DNA of 35,285 nucleotides from CAZZEX01 sp964653285 (GTDB lineage Bacteria; Chloroflexota; Anaerolineae; B4-G1), in NCBI GenBank assembly GCA_964653285.1, contig CAZZEX010000046.1:1-35285 (forward strand), read 5' to 3'. Within the stretch, counting starts at the first letter, position 1. Each line of letters opens with the position of its first letter. The position numbers and the translations under genes were made by a program. The notes below the pieces were generated by a model. It saw only the letters and a list, made by a program, of their open reading frames with translations, did no database searches and was not told the origin of the DNA. Below are positions 20,794 through 29,000 of this stretch, piece by piece.

Positions 20794-23160
20794 CTACGGC
20801 TGTAGCGCCTCCAGTCGGCGCAATTCCGTCAGCAGGGATTGCGGGGTGAGCGCAGTTTTACGCACCAGCCCCTGGATGTGATCGTCGAGGAGTTTGCGTT
20901 CCTCTGCGGTCACGTCCTTGGCCGTGACCACGATGACCGGGACGTCCGCCGTTTCGGCGTCGGCCCGCAGCCTTTCCAGTACCTCAAAGCCATTCATGCC
21001 CGGCATCATCAGGTCGAGCAGGATTGCATCGGGGTGCTCACTGCGCGCCAGGGTTAACCCCTCCTCGCCGTCGTATGCCGGAAGCAGCGTGTACCACTCG
21101 GCGCGTAACATCGCTTGCAGCAGTGAGACCATTTCGGCGTCGTCGTCCACGACCAACACTTTGACTTCCCGGGCCGTGGGTGCAGGTGGCGCCAGCCGGC
21201 CGAGCAAAGCCTGCAGGTCATCCCTGCGCACCGGTTTGACCAGGTAATCTGTCGCTCCCAGGCTGAGCGCCAACTCACTGTTTTCCAGCACTGATATGAC
21301 CAGCACCGGGATGTCTTTGGTCCGAGGGTCTGACTTGAGGGCACGCAGGATGTCCCAACCGTCTTGGTCGGGAAGCATGACGTCAAGGGTGATCAAGGCG
21401 GGTCTCAACTCACGAGCCCGATCCGGCACACCGGCACCGTTGTAGTGCTGGACAGGTGTATATCCCTCCTGGCGCAGGTAGAGCGCCAGGAGATTGCTGA
21501 ACTGACGGTCATCCTCGACCACCAACACTGTCTTGCCGTCGGAAGGCAGCGCGGTTTCGTCAGGCGACTCCGGTTCTGCCTCCAGTGGGAGGGCGAGCGG
21601 GAGCAGGAAGGAGAAGGTCGCGCCGTGCCCGTACTCGCTTTCCACCCACATGCGGCCCCCGTGCATCTCGACCAGCCGCTTGCTGATGGCCAGTCCCAAT
21701 CCGGTCCCTGTCATCTCCCGCGTCGGTGAGCCGTCTGCCTGGCAGAACTCCTCAAAGATGATCTCCTGATCTTCGGGTTTGATGCCGATGCCCGTATCGG
21801 CCACGCAGAGGAGCATCGTGGCCGAGTTGGCCGGACGGCAGGAAAGGGTGATGCGCCCCCCGGCGGGCGTGAATTTATGAGCGTTGCTGAGCAAGTTGAG
21901 CAGCACCTGTTTGACCCGGAAGCGATCGGCGGTGAGTGGTGGCAGGCCCTCGGCCCGTTCTATCGTCAGCACCTGCGACTTCTTCTCGATCAGCGGCGAA
22001 ATCGTCGTCTGTGCCTCCGTCAGCAACTCTGCCACCTCGAAAGTTGTCGGTTCCAGCCTCATACGCCCGGCCTCAATTTTGGATAGGTCGAGGATGTCGT
22101 TGATCAGGGCCAGGAGGTGCTCCCCGCTGGAGTGGATGTCCTGCACACATTCCTTCTGTCCAGGAGGCATCTCGCCCACCAGTCCATCAATGAGAACCTC
22201 GGAGAAGCCAATGATGGAGTTGAGCGGTGTCCGAAGTTCGTGGCTCATGTTAGCGAGGAACTGGCTCTTGAGGCGGTCGAGTTCCTGCAGGCGGACGTTT
22301 GCCTCTTCCAGTGCCTCCGCCCGCTGCTGCAACTCGATCCTGCCAGCCTCCACTGCCTCGAACAGGCGAGCCCGCTCGGTGATGTCTCTGATGATCCCTA
22401 TGGCGTTCCATTCGCCTTTCAACTTCACCGCCGAAAGAGAAAGCTCGATCGGGAACACCGTCCCGTCCTTTTTCACCGCCGTCAATTCAAGCGTCTGTCC
22501 GACGGCCGCCCCCTGGCCTGTCGTCTTGTACCTGGCAAAACCCTTTCGATAGGCTTCGTGGTAGCGCTCAGGGGCAAGAAGCGTGTGCAGTTCCTCGCCC
22601 AGGGCCTCTTGACAGGAATAGCCGAAGGTCTTCTCCGCCGCCTCATTCCAAAAGGAGATATTCCCTTTGTTATCCATCATAATGATAGCATCTTGAGCCG
22701 CAGCGGTTATCTTCCTGAACCTTTCTTCACTCTCCCGCCGCGCCTCCTCCGCTTGCTGCTTTTCCTCACAGAGGCGCTGCTGATGGAGCGCCCGCTCGAT
22801 CAGGTGGGGTAGTAATTCGAGATACCCGCCTTCCACGTCCTTGACGATGTAATCGCTCGCGCCCAGTTTCATCGCCTCTACGGCGATCTGCTCATCGCTG
22901 GTGCCGGTGACCATAACTGTGGGTGGCAGTGCACCCTGGGAAGCCAGAATGCGAATCACCTCCAGCCCACCGTGGACGGGCATCGTCTGATCCACAGCCA
23001 TCACGTCGTAGGGGCGGGCCGCGTACATAGCCAGCCCCTCTTCGCCGTCGCGGGCCAGGTCTACGACGTAGCCTGCCTGTTCCAGTTTCCTCTTGAAGAG
23101 GCGGGCCAGGCCAGGGTCATCCTCCATATAGAGAACGCGGATCGGTTTGGATCCAGACAT
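20794..23160 (-). CDS. Hybrid histidine kinase REC-PAS-HisKA-HATPase-REC-REC
   Basis: This 788-residue soluble kinase has a receiver (about 6-125, phosphoacceptor Asp57 in AVDQTMP, Lys in YIVKD). A PAS domain follows (about 150-270, ERFRKITAAAQDAIIMMDNKG), then a coiled coil and HisKA with His307 in NMSHELRTPLNS. The ATPase has NLLSNAHKF, DTGIGIK and GTGLGLAISKRL. Two more receivers follow (VLVVEDDRQ...LDVMLPDQDGW, and VLVVDDDAE...LDLMMPGMNG). The start is ATG 23160 with GGGGAG 8 nt before it; the same leader precedes the paralogue at 25429. No membrane segment is present, so it reads input through the N-terminal receiver and PAS domain. It probably hands phosphate to the Hpt protein encoded next. 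Confidence 0.9.
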   Translation of the reverse strand: MSGSKPIRVLYMEDDPGLARLFKRKLEQAGYVVDLARDGEEGLAMYAARPYDVMAVDQTMPVHGGLEVIRILASQGALPPTVMVTGTSDEQIAVEAMKLGASDYIVKDVEGGYLELLPHLIERALHQQRLCEEKQQAEEARRESEERFRKITAAAQDAIIMMDNKGNISFWNEAAEKTFGYSCQEALGEELHTLLAPERYHEAYRKGFARYKTTGQGAAVGQTLELTAVKKDGTVFPIELSLSAVKLKGEWNAIGIIRDITERARLFEAVEAGRIELQQRAEALEEANVRLQELDRLKSQFLANMSHELRTPLNSIIGFSEVLIDGLVGEMPPGQKECVQDIHSSGEHLLALINDILDLSKIEAGRMRLEPTTFEVAELLTEAQTTISPLIEKKSQVLTIERAEGLPPLTADRFRVKQVLLNLLSNAHKFTPAGGRITLSCRPANSATMLLCVADTGIGIKPEDQEIIFEEFCQADGSPTREMTGTGLGLAISKRLVEMHGGRMWVESEYGHGATFSFLLPLALPLEAEPESPDETALPSDGKTVLVVEDDRQFSNLLALYLRQEGYTPVQHYNGAGVPDRARELRPALITLDVMLPDQDGWDILRALKSDPRTKDIPVLVISVLENSELALSLGATDYLVKPVRRDDLQALLGRLAPPAPTAREVKVLVVDDDAEMVSLLQAMLRAEWYTLLPAYDGEEGLTLARSEHPDAILLDLMMPGMNGFEVLERLRADAETADVPVIVVTAKDVTAEERKLLDDHIQGLVRKTALTPQSLLTELRRLEALQP

Positions 23161-23290
23161 AACGCTCACTCCCCAACTCCACCGGTGGAGGAACCTATCA
23201 TGGTTATCTGCCTCGAAAATAAACGGCACTGCTCCCATGCGGAAGCGCGGCTCGCGTGCAAGCATTTTCGTCCTTGAGGGTGAACGTAGT

Positions 23291-25429
23291 TCATGATGAC
23301 TGCTCCGAAAATAGCCGCCCCCGTCTCGTTGATGTCTCCCCCCTCGCCTTATATGCTTCACGTTCCTCCGGCAATAGCCACATTCTGAACGTGCTGCCCT
23401 TCCCCACCGCGCCTGTCCTGAGCCCCGTCGAAGGGCTCTCCACCGTTACCCGGCCGCCGTGAGCGCGCATGATTTCTTGCGCGATGCTCAGCCCCAGGCC
23501 GGTGCCGGGGACGTGCCCCGATTCGGCCAGGCTCCCCCGGTAAAAGCGGTCGAATACCCGCTCCTGCTCCTCGGGCGAGATGCCGGGGCCGGTATCCCGC
23601 ACGACGATCGTCACCCACAGCCGGCCTTCATCCTCGACGGTTCCCGCATCCATCGTCACCCGCCCGCCGGTTGGGGTAAATATGATCGCGTTCTCCACGA
23701 TCTCTCTCAGCGCCCGGGACAGCCGGGCCTGGTCCCCTTTCACAGCCGGTAAATCAGGCGGAATCGGCTTAGCCACCAGCGTCAGCCCGGACGCTTCAGC
23801 CCGGCCCTGGTAGCGGGTGACGATGTCTCCGATAACGGTGGACAGAGAGACCGGTTCCCAGGCAGTCACTGCCTGGCCACTGTCCAACACCGTCATCTCC
23901 AGGGTGTCCTGGATCAGGTGGATCAGATGGGCTGTCTCCTCCTCCACCATCTGGAGATAAACCTCAGTTTTCTCCGGCTGCCTCCCTTTCCGCAGCAGGT
24001 GCGCATAAAGCTGGATGGTCGTCACCGGGGTGCGCAGTTGGTGGGAGACGTTGGTGATGAACCGGCTCCGGGCTCGCTCCAGGTTCTTGGGTTGGCTGAT
24101 GTCCCGGTGGCTGGAGACATAGCCCACCAGGTTGCCGGCAGCGTCGCGCATGGAGGCGATGGTCACCGCGGCATCGTAGGTGCGGCCGTCCTTGCGCCGG
24201 TGAGTCACTTCGCCCTGCCAGACCTCGCCCTTGGCCAGGGCAAGCCGCAGCGACCGCTGGGCCTGCTCAGACATCTCCCCTCCCATCAACGCGCTCGTCC
24301 GCTGCCCCAAGGCTTCTTCGGCCGTGTAGCCGGTCAGGGCTGTGAAAGCGTCGTTGACGTATTGAACCTGCCCCTCCAGGCCGAACATGACGATGGCGTC
24401 GCCCACGCTGCGCAGGATGGCCTCGCTCTTTTCCTGCTCGGCCCGGATCTCGGCCGTGCGGGCCGCCACCTCCGCCTCCAGCCCCTCCACCAGCCGGGCG
24501 TTCTCAATGGCGATGGCGGCGGCGCTGGCCATGGGTTGCAGCCGTTCGGCATCTTCGGCTGAGAATTCAGCGGGGGTATCGCTGGCCAGATTGATCTGCC
24601 CCAGCACCCGGTCGCGCAGGCAGATGGGTATAATGAGGAATGACCTGATCCAGGCCGTCCCTTCAAGCATCGCCCAGCGCGGCTCTTGGTGCGTGTCGCG
24701 GATGACCACAGGCTCCCGAGACCGGACAGCCTCGGCATTCAGCGGCAGGTCAGTCAATGGCCGAACCAGGCTGGAAATGCATTCCTCACCACCATGCATC
24801 TCGTAGCCCCGCCAGCGGACGACGCGCAGGATATCATCCTCCAGCAGTGCGATGTTGGCGGTGCTGTGAGGGACGATGCGCTGTGCCTGGCGCAGGATCT
24901 CGTCCAGCACGGCCGCGTGGCTGGTTTGTGAGGTGAGCGCCAATGTCACCTCTCTCAGCGTTTCTGCCAGCAGACGCTGCTCGTGTTCGGCTGCCAGCAG
25001 ACGTTCCCGCTCCATCTCCGCCCGCTGCCTCTCCTCGACGAGGCGCTGCCGCTGGAGCACATGCTCGATCACGGTGGGCAGCAAATCGAGATACCCGCCG
25101 TCCACGTCCTTGACGATGTAATCGCTCGCGCCCAGTTTCATCGCCTCTACGGCGATCTGCTCGTCGCCGGTGCCGGTGATCATGATCGTGGGCGGCAACG
25201 GCCCCCGTGAGGCCAGGTTGCGAATCACCTCCAGCCCATCGTGGACGGGCATCGCCTGATCCACGGCCAGCACATCGTAGGAGCCGGCGGCGTACATAGC
25301 CAGCCCCTCCTCGCCGTCGCGGGCCAGGTCTACGACGTAGCCCGCCCGCTCCAGTTTCTTCTTGAAGAGGCGAGCCAGGCCAGGGTCATCCTCCATATAG
25401 AGGATGCGGATCGGTTTGGATTCAGACAT
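23291..25429 (-). CDS. Histidine kinase REC-GAF-PAS-HisKA-HATPase
   Basis: This 712-residue soluble kinase has a receiver (about 6-125, Asp57), a GAF domain (about 165-315, IVPHSTANIALLEDDILRVVRWRG through LGQINLASD) and a PAS domain (about 340-455, EAILRSVGDAIVMFGLEG). HisKA has His463 in NVSHQLRTPVTT, and the ATPase has IVENAIIF, DTGPGIS and GTGLGLSIAQEI. Its receiver is about four-fifths identical to that of the next gene, a clear tandem duplication. Near its C-terminus, PSTGLRTGAV replaces the usual short EPGKG-type loop, encoded by a dispersed palindrome (23412-23435). The start is ATG 25429 behind GGGGAG; GTG 25438 is possible. It abuts the upstream regulator gene. Confidence 0.9.
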   Translation of the reverse strand: MSESKPIRILYMEDDPGLARLFKKKLERAGYVVDLARDGEEGLAMYAAGSYDVLAVDQAMPVHDGLEVIRNLASRGPLPPTIMITGTGDEQIAVEAMKLGASDYIVKDVDGGYLDLLPTVIEHVLQRQRLVEERQRAEMERERLLAAEHEQRLLAETLREVTLALTSQTSHAAVLDEILRQAQRIVPHSTANIALLEDDILRVVRWRGYEMHGGEECISSLVRPLTDLPLNAEAVRSREPVVIRDTHQEPRWAMLEGTAWIRSFLIIPICLRDRVLGQINLASDTPAEFSAEDAERLQPMASAAAIAIENARLVEGLEAEVAARTAEIRAEQEKSEAILRSVGDAIVMFGLEGQVQYVNDAFTALTGYTAEEALGQRTSALMGGEMSEQAQRSLRLALAKGEVWQGEVTHRRKDGRTYDAAVTIASMRDAAGNLVGYVSSHRDISQPKNLERARSRFITNVSHQLRTPVTTIQLYAHLLRKGRQPEKTEVYLQMVEEETAHLIHLIQDTLEMTVLDSGQAVTAWEPVSLSTVIGDIVTRYQGRAEASGLTLVAKPIPPDLPAVKGDQARLSRALREIVENAIIFTPTGGRVTMDAGTVEDEGRLWVTIVVRDTGPGISPEEQERVFDRFYRGSLAESGHVPGTGLGLSIAQEIMRAHGGRVTVESPSTGLRTGAVGKGSTFRMWLLPEEREAYKARGETSTRRGRLFSEQSS
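23412..23435. repeat. Palindromic element B, copy 1, inside a kinase gene
   Basis: The block CCTGTCCTGAGC, three bases, then GTCGAAGGG matches 25733-25756 at all positions except the short centre. It is translated on the minus strand as part of PSTGLRTG in the ATP-binding domain's last loop. Confidence 0.75.
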
Positions 25430-25434
25430 AACGC

Positions 25435-25926
25435 TCACTCCCCGTCCGGTACGGTGACAATCGACAGGAACAACCCGATCTTGCGGATCGCCTCGGCGAA
25501 CTGTCCATAGTCCACCGGTTTGGTCACGTAGATGTTGCAGCCCAGGTCATAGCACCGGAACACCTCGCGGGCGTCATCCGTGGTCGTCAGGATGATCACC
25601 GGGATGCGCTTCGTTCGATCATCCGCCTTCATGCGCTCGAGCACCTGGTAGCCATCGAACACTGGCAGGTTCAGGTCCAAGAGCACCAGCAGCGGCGAGG
25701 CGCGCTCGCCCCCGTGCCGCCGGCCTGAAGAGCCTGTCCTGAGCAGAGTCGAAGGGCCGGTGTTGGGCGGCTCCTCGCCGAACAGATAGTCGAGCGCCTG
25801 CTGACCGTCGCTGACCACGATGAGATCGTTTGTGATGTTCGAGCGACGCAGATTCTTCTCGATTAAGCGGGCGTGGCCTGGATCGTCTTCCACCAGGAGA
25901 ATCGTGACCTCTTGCATGCCGGGCAT
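25435..25926 (-). CDS. CheY-like single-domain response regulator (Rcp1 type)
   Basis: This 163-residue receiver has ILLVEDDPGHARLIEKNL (acidic pair), LLVLLDLNLPVFDGYQ (phosphoacceptor Asp), PVIILTTTDDA and YVTKPVDYGQF (Lys). This is the Rcp1 subgroup that partners bacteriophytochrome-like and GAF-domain kinases. There is no output domain. The loop before the phosphorylation strand is enlarged by TGPSTLLRTGSSGRRHGGERA, encoded partly by palindromic element B. AAGGAGG stands 5 nt before ATG 25926. It lies between the giant kinase and the REC-GAF-PAS kinase, whose start overlaps or abuts its stop. Confidence 0.9.
   Translation of the reverse strand: MPGMQEVTILLVEDDPGHARLIEKNLRRSNITNDLIVVSDGQQALDYLFGEEPPNTGPSTLLRTGSSGRRHGGERASPLLVLLDLNLPVFDGYQVLERMKADDRTKRIPVIILTTTDDAREVFRCYDLGCNIYVTKPVDYGQFAEAIRKIGLFLSIVTVPDGE
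25733..25756. repeat. Palindromic element B, copy 2, inside a response-regulator gene
   Basis: CCTGTCCTGAGC and GTCGAAGGG, separated by three bases, are shared with 23412-23435. On the minus strand it encodes GPSTLLRTG in a surface loop of the receiver domain. Confidence 0.75.
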
Positions 25927-26034
25927 GATCGCCTCCTTTTTCGCGTGGTACTTATGCTCCCGCTGGAGCGCCAGACTTCGTCGTGAGCCCTCGGCATGAG
26001 CGCGGTCGAACGCTCAGCCGAACGATCCAGCGGC

Positions 26035-29000
26035 TCATGCCAGTAGAAAGTTGACGTTTGACGTTTCACGCTTCACGTCCACCGGGATTGTAAAGTAGAA
26101 CGTGGAGCCCTTTCCAGGCTCTGACTTCACCCCAATGCGCCCACCGTGGCGACGCACCAGCGTTTGCACGTAGGCCAGGCCCATGCCTTCGCCCGGCACG
26201 TCCTGCCTCCCGGCCCGGCGGAAAGGCGCGAACACCTTGTCCATGTCCTCCTCCGCGATCCCGCGCCCGTTGTCGCGCACCCAGAAGGTCGTGAAACCAG
26301 GTTCTTTCTTAATAACCTGGTTTCTTTCCCCGGCACCGACCTCGATCTCTCCCGGGCGGCCGGGGTCGAGATACAGTACGGCATTGGTCAGGAGATTGCC
26401 CATAATCTGCTCCATTGAGGTCCGGTCGGCGCTTACTTCGGGCAGCGATCCCACGGTCACGCTCACCTGGCGCTCCTCGATCTGGTGGGCCAGGGTCTGC
26501 AAGGTGGCCTGGACAAGGGCGTTCATATCAATCGGCCCCGGTTTGAGCTCGCGGCGGCCCAAACGGGACAGCCGCAAGACGGCGTTGATGAAGTGATCCA
26601 TACGGGTCACGGAGGAGTCAATGAAGCCCAGGGCTTCGGGAATGTCTTCCTCGAGGGCCACGGTCACGGCCTGCCGCTGCCCATCGTCCAGGTGGGGCAG
26701 GGCGGTGTCCAGCGCGGGACCGACCACCTCCAGGGCGGAGCGGAGTTCGGCAGAAAAACCCTTCAGGTTGATCAGCGAGGCCCGCAGGTCGTGGGAGACG
26801 ATGTAGGCGAATTGCTTGACTTCCTTGTTGCGCTGTTCCAACTCGGCGGCGTAGCGTTCCAGTTGCTCCTCCGCCCGCTTGCGCTCGGTCAGTTCTTGCC
26901 GAACCGCCTCATACAGCCGCGCATTCTCGATCGCCACGGCAATCTGGCCGGCCAGGGTCTCCATCACCATCACGTCGCCATCGCCGAAGGTGTTGAACTG
27001 CGGGCTCTGGATATCGAGCACCCCCATGATCTCCTCGCCTATCCGGATAGGCACGCTCAGTTCAGACCGGATCGGTATCGTGTCGGGGTAAAGGTTGATG
27101 TAGCGTGGCTCGGTGTCCACATTGTTAGCCAGCAGCGTCTCGCCGTGGCGGCCCACCCAGCCGACCATGCCTTGACCCAACTTCAGCCGGTGGCCCGGAG
27201 GGAAAGGATGGGCGTGAGGGCCGGCCCTGGCCCTCATCACTAACTCATCCCGCTCGCGGTCCAGCGTGAGAAGGGCCACGTGATGGTAGCCAAAGCGTCC
27301 CTGCACCAGGCGGGCGGCTCCGTCCAGCACGCTGTCCAAATCCAGCACGGCCGCGATCTTTCCACCGATGTCGTTGAGGAGCGCCAACTGGGCGGCGCGC
27401 TGCTCCAGCGTCTCCGCCCGCTGCTGCAACTTGCTCCTGGCCGCCTCCACTTCGTCGAACAGGCGGGCGCGCTCAATGAGCATGGCGAGGTTGCCGGCCA
27501 GGGTGGAGGCGAGGCGCAGGTCCTCCTCACTGAAGTCGCCCTGCCGGCGGCTCTCCAGGTTCAAGGCTCCGATGATCCGTTCGCTCACACGCAGCGGAAC
27601 GCACATTTCAGAACGGGTGTCTGCGTCACAGGCGTGGTAACGGTCATCCTGGCGCACGTCGGCCGATAGAACCGGCTCACCCGTCTGAACCACCCAACCG
27701 GGGGTCCCGACTCCAATCTGGCGGCGCATGAGTTTGGGGCCCTCGGGGAAGCCCGTCCAGGCTCGAATGACCAATTCCCCTGTCTCCGGTTCCACCAACA
27801 GTATCGCGATGTCGTCCGGCCGAAGAGCCTCATGCAACGCATCTAGGCTGTGCTGGAGGATTTCGTCCAGGTGAAGAGACGTAGTGCCAGCCGTCGCCAC
27901 GCTATAAAGGACGCTAAATTCTGTCGCCCGCCGCTGCGTCTCCTCGTACAGCCTGGCATTGGCGATGGCCACAGACAACTGGCCCGCCACCGTCTCAAGC
28001 ACGTCTACGTCCTGCTGATCGAAGGCATCGGGGATCTGCTCCTCGACCTCCAGCACGCCGATCACCTCGCCACCGGCTTTGATAGGCACCGAGAGCGAGG
28101 AAGGGGAGCCCCATTCGCCCGCCCGATAGAAGCGCGGGTCGGAGAGAGCCTGGTTGGCCAGTTGGGTCTCGCCAGTAGCCGCCGCTGCGCCGATCAACCC
28201 CTCCCCCACGCGCTGCCGGTAGTTGTCGGGGATGACCGTCCAGAAGTCATCGTTGGCAGCGGCGACGTAGAGTTCGTCGGGGGTGTCGCCCGCCATGAGC
28301 AGGATGGCCACCCGGAAGTAGTCCAGTTCCCGCGCGACGTTGTCCACGATTGTCTGGAGCAGTTCCTGCTCGTCGAGGATGGCGGCCGCGCGATGGCCAA
28401 TGGCGTTGAGCGTGGCCAGTTGTCTGGCCCGCCTGTGCAGTGACTCCTCGGCCTGCGCGCGCTCGAGGGCCCGGCCGAGAATCCGGGCTGCGCTTTTCAG
28501 GAAGCCAATCTCCTCGCTCTCCCACTCCCGGTGCCGCTCTGTCTCGTCGAAGCCGAAGAAGCCATACAGGGTGCCGTGGGTGAAGATGGGGATGGCGAGG
28601 ATGGAGAGGATGTCCTGTTCTTCCAGAATCTTCTTCTCAGGGGAAGGCAATTGACTTACGTCGGAGGCTGCAATGATCTCATTGTCGTACAGTTTGTTCA
28701 TCCACCAGGGGAAGATGTCTGTATCCAGTCCCTGCAGGTTCTCGATCTGCGGCGTGGTCCCTTCGGCCACCCACTCGTGGGTGTTGTCCATCTTCGCGCC
28801 GTCGTCGTGGATCTTGAACAGATAGGCCCGGCTGGCGTTCAGCACGGTGCCGGTATCCCTCAGCATCTCGTTGATCGCCTGATCCAGGTTCTGGGGGTTC
28901 ACAAAGCGGCTGGAGGCCTGGCTTAGCGCGCGCTCCATCTGCAGGCGATATGCCCGTTTTGCCTCCGCCCGCTTGCGCTCGGTGATGTCCTCTCCCGAAC

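Noticed and set aside
26485..27243. Plus-strand frames opposite the giant kinase
   Set aside because: Antisense shadows of GAF and ATPase coding sequence, His/Gly-rich without domains.
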